DNA from: an uncultured Oscillospiraceae bacterium
GTDB lineage: Bacteria; Bacillota; Clostridia; Oscillospirales; Oscillospiraceae
Assembly: GCA_934569215.1 (NCBI GenBank)
Contig: CAKTKF010000015.1
Location: forward strand, 1-10,738
Direction of reading: 5' to 3'
DNA: 10,738 bases
Part shown: positions 1 through 8,690 of the stretch, one piece after another
How positions within the stretch are numbered: position 1 is the first letter of the stretch
Layout of the letters: each line of letters starts with the position of its first letter
The notes under the pieces: generated by a model
Databases searched by the model: none
Seen by the model: only the letters and a program-made list of their open reading frames with translations
What the model was told of the DNA's origin: nothing
Translations under genes and position numbers: made by a program

Positions 1-1205
1 TGCTGGGGCGCAACTTCTTTGGCCGCCCGGCGGAGCAGATGACCATGATCGGCATTACCGGCACCAACGGAAAAACGTCATCCACGCTTCTATTAAAGCA
101 GGTGCTGGAAACCTGTCTGGGGGCGAAGGTGGGTTTAATCGGCACCATGGCCAACATGATCGGTCAGGAGATCATTCCCACCGAGCGAACCACCCCGGAA
201 AGCTTTGAATTGCAGGCGCTGTTTGCCAGAATGCGGGACGCCGGATGCACCCATGTGGTGATGGAGGTTTCCAGCCACGCTATTTCCTTGGAGCGCATCG
301 GCGGTATCCGGTTTGACGTTGCCGCCTTTACCAATCTGACGGAAGATCATCTGGATTTCCACAAGACCATGGACGCTTACTGCGAAGCCAAGGCCGAGCT
401 GTTCCGCCGCTGCCGTCTGGCGGTGGTCAATGCGGACGACAGCTATTCGGGCAGGGTTCTCGCGGCGGCCGCCTGCCCGGTGCTGACCACGGGCGTACAA
501 AGCCCCGCCGACCTGCGGGGCGAAAACCTGGAGCTTCTGGCGCAGGGCATTCGCTTTACAGCCGTATCCGGCGAGGAACGGGCGGCGGTGTCCCTGCCCA
601 TCCCCGGAAAGTTCACCGTCTACAACGCCCTGACGGTCATGGGCATTGCGAGACAATTGGGCATTTCCCTGACGGACTGCGCCGCCGCTCTGAAAACGGC
701 CTCCGGCGTCAAGGGCAGGGTGGAGGTCGTCCCCACCCCCGGAAAACCCTACAGCATCCTCATCGACTACGCCCACACCCCCGACGGACTGGAAAATGTG
801 CTTTCCTCCGTGAAGGATTTCTGCAAGGGTCGGGTCATTGCGGTATTTGGCTGCGGCGGCGACCGGGACCCCATGAAGCGACCCGTTATGGGACATATCG
901 GCGTGAAGCTGTCGGATTTTGCCGTCATCACCTCGGATAACCCCCGCACGGAAGACCCCATGGCCATTATTGAAGACATTCTGACAGGGGTAAAACAGGA
1001 AGACGGGGAATATATTGTTATCGAAGACCGGCGCTCGGCCATCAGATATGCTATGGACATTGGGAAAAAAGATGATATAATTGTCCTGGCGGGAAAGGGG
1101 CATGAGACCTATCAGGACATCGGCGGCGTAAAGCGCCACCTGGATGAACGGGAAGAGGTCGCCGCCCACCTGCGGGAAAAAGAGGAAACGGTATGGGAAA
1201 ATTAA
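1..1205 (+). CDS. murE: UDP-MurNAc-tripeptide ligase MurE (meso-DAP type), 5' partial
   Basis: This cytoplasmic ATP-dependent Mur ligase adds the third stem-peptide residue to UDP-MurNAc-L-Ala-D-Glu. The reading frame is open to the window edge (first full codon at base 3). Its first residues (LGRNFFGRP...) match the stretch that normally precedes the P-loop, so the ATG codons at 39 and 45 are internal. About 400 residues are present of the usual 480-495, so the N-terminal UDP-binding domain is mostly missing. Visible motifs are the P-loop GTNGKTS (bases 60-80), TTPES for substrate contact, the carbamylated-lysine motif AKAELF (Lys codon at 390), the DNPR motif (936-947) and GKGHETYQ near the end. 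In known MurE proteins DNPR marks meso-diaminopimelate rather than lysine specificity. The 3' end overlaps murF by 13 bp, suggesting coupled translation. Family assignment is very sure; DAP specificity is inferred from the motif. Confidence 0.97.
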   Translation, partial: LGRNFFGRPAEQMTMIGITGTNGKTSSTLLLKQVLETCLGAKVGLIGTMANMIGQEIIPTERTTPESFELQALFARMRDAGCTHVVMEVSSHAISLERIGGIRFDVAAFTNLTEDHLDFHKTMDAYCEAKAELFRRCRLAVVNADDSYSGRVLAAAACPVLTTGVQSPADLRGENLELLAQGIRFTAVSGEERAAVSLPIPGKFTVYNALTVMGIARQLGISLTDCAAALKTASGVKGRVEVVPTPGKPYSILIDYAHTPDGLENVLSSVKDFCKGRVIAVFGCGGDRDPMKRPVMGHIGVKLSDFAVITSDNPRTEDPMAIIEDILTGVKQEDGEYIVIEDRRSAIRYAMDIGKKDDIIVLAGKGHETYQDIGGVKRHLDEREEVAAHLREKEETVWEN

Positions 1206-2551
1206 CGCTGAGACAGGCCGCCGAATGGTGCGGCGGCGTGGTGGAAGAAAAATACGCGGATATTGCATTTTTAGGCGCGGCCAATGACACCCGGGTCATG
1301 CAGCCGGGGCAGCTGTTCATCGCCCTCCAAGGCGCGAGGGACGGCCACGATTTCATCAAAAAGGCCATGGACAGGGGCGCTGCGGCGGCTCTGTGCAGCC
1401 ATAAGGTGGGAGACTTTCCTGCCATTTATGTGGACGACCCCCGCATCGCTCTGGGTCAGATCGCCCGGGAGGAACTGAAACGCATCGGCGCGAAGGTGGT
1501 GGCGGTCACCGGCTCCGTGGGCAAAAGCACCACCAAGGAAATGGTCGCCGCCGTGCTGGAACAGGCCTTCGTCACCAGCAAGACCCCGGCCAACCACAAT
1601 AACGACATCGGAATGCCCATGGCGGTGCTTGCCATGCCGGAAAATACCGAGGTCGCGGTGCTGGAAATGGGCATGAACCATTTCGGCGAAATTTCCTACC
1701 TGTCCCAGATCGCAAGACCGGACGTGGCTGTGATCATCAACATCGGCACCGCCCACATTGAATTCCTGGGTACCCAGGAGGGAATCCGTCAGGCGAAAAT
1801 GGAGATCGTGGAGGGCATGACCCCTCACGGGATGCTCCTGCTGAACGGCGACGATTTCCTCCTGCGCAATCTGGACAAGGAGCCACAGCAGCGGGTTACA
1901 TACTTCGGTTCCTCCGAAGGCTGTGCCGTCCGGGCGTTTGACGTGAATCAGGACGGCGACTATCTGCGCTTCCGGGTGGAGGCCGGGCGGCTGTCCTTCC
2001 CGGTAGGGATGCTGCTGGAAGGCGAGCATTACGTCAACGACGCCTTGGCGGCGGTGACGGTCGGCCTGAAGCTGGGGGTGCTGCCCGAAAAAATTCAGGC
2101 GGGACTTTCCCAGTTCCGGAACATTTCCGGCCGCCAGGAGATCATCCAGTCCGGCGGCATGACCATCATCAAGGACTGCTACAACGCAGGTCCCGAGTCC
2201 ATGGCGGCGGCGCTGGCCGTCCTTGGAAAGAAGCAGGGGCGGCGGATCGCCGTGCTGGGTGACATGCTGGAGCTGGGGGACTGCACCCAGGCGGAGCATT
2301 ACCGGGTGGGCAGGATCGCCGCGGAAAAAGCGGACTACGTCTTTGCCTACGGCCCCAATTCCGGGCGGATCATCAGCGGAACGATTACCGGCGGTATGCC
2401 GGAGACCCGGGGAAGAGCCTTTACAAACCGGGAGGAGCTGGTGGCGGCGCTGAAACGCACGGTCAAGCCCGGGGATGTGCTGCTGTTCAAGGCCAGCCGC
2501 GGCATCCATCTGGAACAGGTTCTGGACGAGTTCTTAGGGGAAGAGAAGTAA
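1193..2551 (+). CDS. murF: UDP-MurNAc-tripeptide--D-Ala-D-Ala ligase MurF
   Basis: MurF is the last cytoplasmic Mur ligase: it joins D-Ala-D-Ala to the UDP-MurNAc tripeptide using ATP, giving the pentapeptide precursor used by MraY. The 452-residue length is normal. Motifs in order are the P-loop GSVGKST (residues 107-113), NHNNDIGMP (134-142), EMGMN (158-162), GTAH (185-188), the likely carbamylated Lys202 in AKMEI, CYNAGPESM (about 329-337), GDMLELG (356-362) and KASRG (433-437, usually KGSRG). The P-loop has VGKST where Gram-negative homologues often have NGKTT; this is a mild variant. The start is set by a GAGGA box about 7 bp upstream, inside the end of murE, which it overlaps by 13 bp. 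It lies 14 bp before mraY in the same operon. Confidence 0.97.
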   Translation: MGKLTLRQAAEWCGGVVEEKYADIAFLGAANDTRVMQPGQLFIALQGARDGHDFIKKAMDRGAAAALCSHKVGDFPAIYVDDPRIALGQIAREELKRIGAKVVAVTGSVGKSTTKEMVAAVLEQAFVTSKTPANHNNDIGMPMAVLAMPENTEVAVLEMGMNHFGEISYLSQIARPDVAVIINIGTAHIEFLGTQEGIRQAKMEIVEGMTPHGMLLLNGDDFLLRNLDKEPQQRVTYFGSSEGCAVRAFDVNQDGDYLRFRVEAGRLSFPVGMLLEGEHYVNDALAAVTVGLKLGVLPEKIQAGLSQFRNISGRQEIIQSGGMTIIKDCYNAGPESMAAALAVLGKKQGRRIAVLGDMLELGDCTQAEHYRVGRIAAEKADYVFAYGPNSGRIISGTITGGMPETRGRAFTNREELVAALKRTVKPGDVLLFKASRGIHLEQVLDEFLGEEK

Positions 2552-2565
2552 CGGAGGAAGAAGTC

Positions 2566-3543
2566 ATGACAAGAATCTTGATTACGGCGGCGGCGGGCTG
2601 CATCCTGACCGGCGGTATTGGCTACCTGCTGCTGCCTGTGCTACGGGCGCTGAAAGCCGGACAGTCCATTCGGGAGATCGGCCCCACCTGGCACAACACC
2701 AAGGCCGGCACCCCCATGATGGGCGGGCTGATGTTTATTTTCGGGACAATTCTCTGCCTGGTGGGCAATTTCCCCGCCATGAGCGATAATTCCCCCTTTT
2801 ACGTGCTGGCGCTTTCCCTGTGCTTCGGCCTGATCGGGTTCCTGGACGATTTTACCAAGGTCAAATTCCACCGGAATCTGGGGCTGACAACGCTGCAAAA
2901 GGCCATGCTGCAAATGGCGGTGTCGGCGCTGTTCCTGTATGCCATGTACCGCTCCGGCTTTATGGACACCCACCTCTACATTCCCTTCGTGAATGTGAGC
3001 TTCCGGCTGCACCCCATCGTCTATATTTTCTTTGCCATGTTCGTCATGGTGGGAACGGACAATGCGGTGAACCTCACCGACGGCGTGGACGGCCTGTGCG
3101 CCAGCGTCACCCTGCCTGTGATGGTGTTCTTTACCGCGGCGGCCGCTGCCATGGGAAAGTACGATCTGGCGCTGCTACCCGCGGCTCTGACGGGCGGGCT
3201 GGTTGCCTACCTCTTCTATAACTGGCATCCGGCCAAGGTCTTCATGGGAGACACCGGCTCGCTGTTCTTAGGCGGCGTGGTGTGCGCCATGGCCTTCGCG
3301 TTGGAGATGCCCCTGATTTTGATTCTGATCGGCTTCGTGTATGTCTGTGAAGCCATGTCCGATATTTTGCAGGTCTCCTATTTTAAGGCGACCCACGGCA
3401 AGCGCCTGTTCAAGATGGCGCCCATCCACCACCATTTTGAAATGTGCGGCTGGAAGGAAGAAAAAATCGTGCTGGTATTCGCCGGTGTGACGGCAGCCAT
3501 GTGCGTGCTGGCCTGGTTCGGCATCGCCGGTCTCGTCGGTTAA
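2566..3543 (+). CDS. mraY: Phospho-MurNAc-pentapeptide transferase MraY
   Basis: MraY is a polytopic membrane enzyme that transfers phospho-MurNAc-pentapeptide from UDP to undecaprenyl phosphate, making lipid I. At 325 residues it has the length of Gram-positive MraY (about 320-325) rather than the longer proteobacterial form. Family motifs are complete: HNTKAGTPMMGG (43-54), the catalytic aspartate pair D94-D95 in GFLDDFTKV, GLTTLQK (106-112), NAVNLTDGVDGL (166-177), FMGDTGS (226-232, Asp229) and the HHHFE loop (288-292). Alternating hydrophobic stretches fit about ten transmembrane helices. A GGAGG ribosome binding site at 2553-2557 fixes the ATG. The next gene is a SEDS protein instead of murD, which follows mraY in many other dcw clusters. 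Confidence 0.98.
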   Translation: MTRILITAAAGCILTGGIGYLLLPVLRALKAGQSIREIGPTWHNTKAGTPMMGGLMFIFGTILCLVGNFPAMSDNSPFYVLALSLCFGLIGFLDDFTKVKFHRNLGLTTLQKAMLQMAVSALFLYAMYRSGFMDTHLYIPFVNVSFRLHPIVYIFFAMFVMVGTDNAVNLTDGVDGLCASVTLPVMVFFTAAAAAMGKYDLALLPAALTGGLVAYLFYNWHPAKVFMGDTGSLFLGGVVCAMAFALEMPLILILIGFVYVCEAMSDILQVSYFKATHGKRLFKMAPIHHHFEMCGWKEEKIVLVFAGVTAAMCVLAWFGIAGLVG

Positions 3544-3570
3544 TTATCCATTCCTGAAAGGAAGTATCTT

Positions 3571-4737
3571 ATGGCGTCGGAGCGTGACCTCCATGCCAAA
3601 GAGAAACGCCGCCCGGGGCTTTCCCGGACGGGGGAAAGCGTCGATTACCCCTTTTTGCTGCTGGTGCTTCTGCTGCTGACGGTGGGACTGGCTATGCTGT
3701 ATTCGGCAAGCTACGCCCAGAGCGAGTATGACACCGGCTACGAAATTTCCACAAAATATCTCCAAAAGCAGGCGGTCTGCGCCGCGATTGGTCTTGCCGC
3801 CATGTTCTTTTTCAGCCGGATACCCGTGGGCGTCTGGTACCGGTTCGCATGGCCGCTGTACGGCGTGAGCATCGCGCTGCTGCTGAGCGTCCTCGTTATC
3901 GGCGAAGAGGTCAACGGCGCACGGCGCTGGATCAATCTGGCGGGTATTCAGTTTCAGCCCTCCGAGATCGCCAAATTTACCATGATTTTGTTGTTCGCCC
4001 GGCTGACCCGGCTGTACGGGCAGGACGCGAAAACCTTCCGCCATGGCGTTCTGGGCTTCGGTCTGGCGCTGCTGGGGATTCTGGTTCCGCTGGCGCTGGA
4101 AAAGCACCTGTCGGCCATTATGCTCATGGGCATGGTGGCGGTGGTGATGATGTTCGTGGCAGGCACCCGAACCAGATGGCTGCTGGCCGGGGCGGGCGCC
4201 GCCGCCGTGTTCGTGGTCCTCTACATCAGCTTCATGGGCTACGCCGGCGACCGTGTCACCGCATGGCTCCACCCGGAGCTTGACCCGGGGGACACCGGAT
4301 ACCAGATCTTGCAGTCGCTGTACGCCATCGGCTCCGGCGGCCTGTTCGGGCTGGGCTACGGCAAGTCCCGGCAGAAATATCTGTATCTGCCTTTTCAATA
4401 TAACGACTATATCTTTGCGGTGATCTGCGAGGAGCTGGGACTGGTGGGGGCGATGGCGATCGTTGCACTGTTCGCCGTCACCATCCTGCGGGGCTACTGG
4501 ATCGCGCTGAACGCCCGTGACCGGTTTTCCACCGTCCTTGCGGCGGGGCTGGTGACGCTGATTGCGGTACAGACCATTCTGAATCTGTGCGTGGTCACCA
4601 ATCTGCTCCCCTCCACCGGCATTGCGCTGCCGTTTTTTTCCTACGGCGGCACGGCGCTGGCGGTGAATCTGGGGGAGATGGGCATTGTTCTGGGCGTTTC
4701 CAGAGGGCGAAACCGGAGAAAAATACAGGAGGCTTGA
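3571..4737 (+). CDS. ftsW: SEDS-family septal peptidoglycan glycosyltransferase, FtsW/SpoVE type
   Basis: SEDS proteins polymerise lipid II into glycan strands together with a class B penicillin-binding protein. The 388-residue protein has a basic cytoplasmic N-terminus (about 1-25) and then about ten hydrophobic segments. Signature stretches are GARRW (116-120), QPSEIAK (129-135), EKHLS (177-181), GDTGYQILQSLYAIGSGG (240-257), the conserved aspartate Asp279 before IFAV.CEELG, and STGIALPFFSYGG (348-360). Asp279 aligns with the catalytic aspartate of FtsW/RodA, but the preceding residues are Y-N rather than the common H-T or Q-T. Its place between mraY and murG favours the division (FtsW) or sporulation (SpoVE) paralogue over RodA; the two cannot be told apart here. 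An AAAGGAA box at 3557-3563 supports the ATG start. It ends 3 bp before murG. Confidence 0.93.
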   Translation: MASERDLHAKEKRRPGLSRTGESVDYPFLLLVLLLLTVGLAMLYSASYAQSEYDTGYEISTKYLQKQAVCAAIGLAAMFFFSRIPVGVWYRFAWPLYGVSIALLLSVLVIGEEVNGARRWINLAGIQFQPSEIAKFTMILLFARLTRLYGQDAKTFRHGVLGFGLALLGILVPLALEKHLSAIMLMGMVAVVMMFVAGTRTRWLLAGAGAAAVFVVLYISFMGYAGDRVTAWLHPELDPGDTGYQILQSLYAIGSGGLFGLGYGKSRQKYLYLPFQYNDYIFAVICEELGLVGAMAIVALFAVTILRGYWIALNARDRFSTVLAAGLVTLIAVQTILNLCVVTNLLPSTGIALPFFSYGGTALAVNLGEMGIVLGVSRGRNRRKIQEA

Positions 4738-4740
4738 CCT

Positions 4741-5862
4741 ATGAATTTGATTTTTACCTGCGGCGGCACGGCGGGACACATCAACCCGGCCATCGCGGTT
4801 GCCAATATGATGCGGGAACGCCACCCGGACTGCAACATCCTCTTTATCGGCGCGAAGGGCCACATGGAGGAAAAGCTGGTACCCCAGGCAGGGTATGATC
4901 TCAAATGCCTGGAAGGCTCCGGCCTCAGCCGGGGAAAGAATCTGGCCGCAATGAAAAAGAATCTCCACGCAGTGAAATGCGTGCGGGAGGGCGTGAAGGC
5001 GTGCAAGAAGATTTTCCGGGAATTCAAGCCCGACGTGGTCATCGGCACCGGCGGCTATGCCAGCTTCCCGGCGCTGTACGCCGCCCAGTCCATGGGCATT
5101 CCCACCTGCGTCCACGAGAGCAACGCCGTTCCCGGCGTCACCACCCGTCTGGCGGCAAACAAGGCCAGCCGGGTGCTGGTGGCCTTTGAGGAAAGCGTCC
5201 GCCACTACAAGTACCCGGAAAAGGTAGAGGTCGTGGGGATGCCCGTGCGCAGGGAATTCATTTTCGACACCAAGGAGGATGCGCGGAAGGAGCTGGGCTT
5301 GAGCGGCTTCGTGGTTGTCTCCGCCTTTGGCAGTCAGGGCGCGAAGGTCATGAACGAGACGATCGCGGACATGATACCTTTGGAGCAGGCCGACGGCTTC
5401 CCCTTCCACCACATCCACGCCACCGGCAGCTTCGGCAAGGAGTGGATGCCTAAGCGTGTCGTGGACAACGGCGTGGACTGGAAAAACTGCCCCGCGCTGG
5501 ACATCCGGGAGTATATTTACGACATGCCCACCGTCATGGCGGCGGCGGATATCGTCATCGGCCGGGCGGGCAGCGCCACCTGCAATGAGATCGGCGCTTC
5601 CGGCACGCCCTGCATTCTGATTCCCTCGCCCAATGTGACGAACAACCATCAGGAAAAGAACGCCCGGGTGCTGGAAGCGGCGGGCGGCGCGGTGGTGGTG
5701 CTGGAAAAGGACTGCACGCCCGAGAAGCTGTATGAGCTGATCCGTTCGCTTTTGGCGGACGAAGACCGCCGCAGGGAGATGTCCCGGAAGCTGCACACGA
5801 TGGTTCGGCTGGATTCCGCAGAGCGGATCTGCGATATCGTGGAGCAACTCAGCCAAAGATAA
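4741..5862 (+). CDS. murG: UDP-GlcNAc:lipid I N-acetylglucosaminyltransferase MurG
   Basis: MurG is a GT-B glycosyltransferase on the inner membrane face that adds GlcNAc to lipid I to form lipid II, the substrate of the SEDS protein encoded just upstream. It has 373 residues, close to the usual 355-370. The N-terminal glycine loop CGGTAGH is at 7-13, a second loop GTGGY at 102-106, and HESNAVPG at 125-132. The donor-binding C-terminal domain has GSQGA (197-201, preceded by Phe196 where Gly is common), GRAGSATCNEIGASGTP (274-290) and NNHQEKNA (301-308). A perfect AGGAGG at 4727-4732, within the last codons of ftsW, sets the start. The 3-bp gap to ftsW suggests coupled translation. Confidence 0.98.
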   Translation: MNLIFTCGGTAGHINPAIAVANMMRERHPDCNILFIGAKGHMEEKLVPQAGYDLKCLEGSGLSRGKNLAAMKKNLHAVKCVREGVKACKKIFREFKPDVVIGTGGYASFPALYAAQSMGIPTCVHESNAVPGVTTRLAANKASRVLVAFEESVRHYKYPEKVEVVGMPVRREFIFDTKEDARKELGLSGFVVVSAFGSQGAKVMNETIADMIPLEQADGFPFHHIHATGSFGKEWMPKRVVDNGVDWKNCPALDIREYIYDMPTVMAAADIVIGRAGSATCNEIGASGTPCILIPSPNVTNNHQEKNARVLEAAGGAVVVLEKDCTPEKLYELIRSLLADEDRRREMSRKLHTMVRLDSAERICDIVEQLSQR

Positions 5863-5886
5863 CCCGCCTTACCCAGGAGGAACAGT

Positions 5887-7362
5887 ATGGATACAACACA
5901 GGATAGCCGGGAAAACGGCGGAAAGCGCCGTCCGCAGACAGGCGGGCAGAATCGCGCTTCCCAACGCCCCGGACAAAGCGCCCCGGAGCAGCGCCGCCGT
6001 CCGTCAGAGCAGAATGCCCAGGAGCGTCCCCGCCGCGCAGCGGAGCAAAGCGCTCAGGAGCGTCCTCGCCGCGCAGCGGAACAAAGCGCCCAGGAGCGTC
6101 CTCGCCGCGCAGCGGAACAAAGCGCCCAGGAGCGCCCCCGCCGTGCAGCGGAACAGAATGCCCCGGAACAGCGCCGCCGTGCGCCGGAGCAAGGCACCCA
6201 GGAACGCCCCCGCCGCCCGGCGGAACAGAACGCCCAGAGACGCCCCGTCCGGCAGGAAAAACCTGACCGTCCGGCCAAAAGGGAAGCCCAGTCCCGGCAG
6301 AGAGCCGGAGAAGAAGCCGCAGCCCGCCAGCGGACGAAGCAGCCCGCCGATTCCAGGCGGAGCGCACCTCGCCGCAAGCCGGTAGACGACGATGTCCCCA
6401 ACAGAAAGCGCGCCTACGGAAACAGCAAGCCCAAAAAGAAATCGGCGCTGACCATGTTGGCAGAGACGTTCCAGAATGCAAAGAACCGTCCGAAAAAGCG
6501 CCCTTCCCGAAAAAGCGAAAACAGCCGCCCCAAAACGCCAACTCCCGCCGTGATCTATACCCAGCCCCTGCCTTTTAACCGCGACCGGCTGATCGTTCAG
6601 CTGATAACGGTGACTGCGGTGGTGCTGGCCATCGTCATGGGGCTGTCGGTGTTCTTCAAGGTGGAGACCATTACGGTCACCGGTGCGGATACCTACAGCG
6701 CCTGGGCGGTGCGGGAGGCCTCCGGCATCTCCGAGGGAGACAAGCTCCTGACCTTCAGCAAAATCCGTGCCGCCAGCCAGATTATGGCAAATTTGCCCTA
6801 CGTCAAGGGTGTGCGGATTGGTATAAAATTGCCAGATACGGTCAATATTATGATCGAAGAAGAGAGCGTGGTCTATGCCGTCAAGTCCAGCGACGGACAG
6901 TGGTGGATGATGGACTCCGACGGAAGGGTCGTGGAGCAGGCGAATAACGCCAAGGCGGCCACGGCCACCCAGCTTCTGGGCGTCACCCTGGAGGCTCCCG
7001 CGGTCAACCAGAAGGGCATCGCCACGGAGATGACCCCCAGCGAGACCAACGAGCTGGGAGAGCTGATCCCGGTGACGACCACCGGCGCTCAGCGCCTCAC
7101 CGCCGCGCTGCAAATTTTCAAGGCGCTGGAAAGCAACGACATCGTGGGCGAAGCCGCCAGCGTGGACGTGACCAGCACCGAGGACATCATCCTCTGGTAC
7201 GGCACCCGCTATCAGGTCAATCTGGGCGACACGTCCCGTCTCGATTATAAAATCGACTGCATGAACGACGCCATTTTGCAGATGAGCGACTACCAGAGCG
7301 GCGTTCTGGACATCAGCTTCACCATCTGGCCGAATCAGGTGGGCTATACGCCCTTCGCATGA
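5887..7362 (+). CDS. ftsQ: Cell division protein FtsQ/DivIB with long repeat-bearing cytoplasmic tail
   Basis: FtsQ/DivIB is a single-pass divisome protein that acts with FtsL and FtsB/DivIC to control septal peptidoglycan synthesis. One transmembrane helix is visible at residues 235-257, followed by a POTRA-like region (about 258-333, starting VETITVTGADTYSAWAVRE) and a beta-rich domain to residue 491. The N-terminal tail of about 234 residues is much longer than in most homologues (the whole Bacillus DivIB is about 260). It is rich in Arg, Gln, Glu, Pro and Ala, looks disordered, and holds about seven full 12-residue repeats (31-114) plus a degenerate eighth. The segment just before the membrane is strongly basic. 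An AGGAGG at 5875-5880 fixes the start. No ftsA follows; ftsZ is next after a 148-bp gap. The family call rests on topology, the POTRA region and dcw position. Confidence 0.92.
   Translation: MDTTQDSRENGGKRRPQTGGQNRASQRPGQSAPEQRRRPSEQNAQERPRRAAEQSAQERPRRAAEQSAQERPRRAAEQSAQERPRRAAEQNAPEQRRRAPEQGTQERPRRPAEQNAQRRPVRQEKPDRPAKREAQSRQRAGEEAAARQRTKQPADSRRSAPRRKPVDDDVPNRKRAYGNSKPKKKSALTMLAETFQNAKNRPKKRPSRKSENSRPKTPTPAVIYTQPLPFNRDRLIVQLITVTAVVLAIVMGLSVFFKVETITVTGADTYSAWAVREASGISEGDKLLTFSKIRAASQIMANLPYVKGVRIGIKLPDTVNIMIEEESVVYAVKSSDGQWWMMDSDGRVVEQANNAKAATATQLLGVTLEAPAVNQKGIATEMTPSETNELGELIPVTTTGAQRLTAALQIFKALESNDIVGEAASVDVTSTEDIILWYGTRYQVNLGDTSRLDYKIDCMNDAILQMSDYQSGVLDISFTIWPNQVGYTPFA
5977..6264 (+). 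repeat. 36-bp in-frame tandem repeat in ftsQ
   Basis: Units are 36 bp, each encoding 12 residues of the form (S/N)AQERPRRAAEQ. They start at 5977, 6013, 6049, 6085, 6121, 6157, 6193 and, degenerate, 6229. Units 3 and 4 (6049-6084 and 6085-6120) differ at a single base, so they look like a recent duplication. Units 1 and 6 carry the variant APEQRRR in place of AQERPRR, and unit 7 starts with GT. Because each unit is a multiple of three, gain or loss of units keeps the ftsQ frame open. The peptide is charged and Pro-rich, with no hydrophobic residue larger than Ala or Pro. Confidence 0.93.
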
Positions 7363-7406
7363 TGTTATTATTTTGTAAATAATTTGCCGAAAGACCAGAT
7401 TTTCTA

Positions 7407-7435
7407 TTGACCAAATCGGGATTTCAGGATAGAAT
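7407..7435 (+). promoter_or_regulatory. Sigma-A type promoter of ftsZ
   Basis: The -35 TTGACC (7407-7412) and -10 TAGAAT (7430-7435) are separated by exactly 17 bp and match the consensus at 10 of 12 positions. The sequence just upstream (7363-7406) is AT-rich, unlike the GC-rich genes around it. Transcription would start near 7442, giving a leader of about 70 nt before the ftsZ ATG. The spacer holds a short dyad, AAATC-GG-GATTT (7413-7424), which might be an operator or chance. Found by eye only. Confidence 0.75.
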
Positions 7436-7496
7436 GGGAAAGTACAGATGCAAAATTCAGGCAGCAGCGGCTCCGCCGTGTCTGCGAAAGATACAT

Positions 7497-7502
7497 AGGA
7501 GG
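7497..7502 (+). promoter_or_regulatory. Ribosome binding site of ftsZ
   Basis: A perfect AGGAGG sits 8 bp before the ATG at 7511. It decides the ftsZ start and fits the high expression expected for FtsZ. Confidence 0.85.
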
Positions 7503-7510
7503 AAGAGATT

Positions 7511-8629
<1,119 letters not shown>

Positions 8630-8639
8630 TGAACTTACC

Positions 8640-8674
8640 GCATCCCGTCCCTTTCGGGACGGGATGCTTTCTGT
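8640..8674 (+). terminator. Rho-independent terminator after ftsZ
   Basis: A perfect 12-bp GC-rich stem (8640-8651 with 8656-8667) and a TTTC tetraloop are followed by a short interrupted T-tract, TTTCTGT (8668-8674). It starts 10 bp after the ftsZ stop codon. The stem is very stable, but the T-tract is weak, so some read-through into the next gene is plausible. Confidence 0.85.
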
Positions 8675-8690
8675 AATGGGGAGGAAAGCT

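Noticed and set aside
3544..5856. Very long - strand open frame (770 codons) opposite ftsW and murG
   Set aside because: It is the reverse shadow of two well-supported genes in GC-rich DNA. The translation is rich in His, Arg, Gln and Gly with no recognisable domain or start signal.
5977..6264. 36-bp repeat as a CRISPR array
   Set aside because: Units are contiguous with no spacers, stay in frame with ftsQ, and vary mainly at synonymous or conservative positions.
6819..6827. Extended -10 like TGG-TATAAA inside ftsQ
   Set aside because: No -35 box lies at 16-18 bp, and conserved POTRA codons can explain it. Too weak to call a promoter.
7367..7383. AT-only hairpin (ATTATTT/AAATAAT) just after ftsQ as a terminator
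   Set aside because: The stem has no GC pair and no T-tract follows. It more likely forms part of the AT-rich region upstream of the ftsZ promoter.
8664..8690. Upstream ATG extending the methyltransferase by nine codons
   Set aside because: It lies inside the terminator stem and has no ribosome binding site. The ATG at 8691 has GGGGAGG at good spacing.
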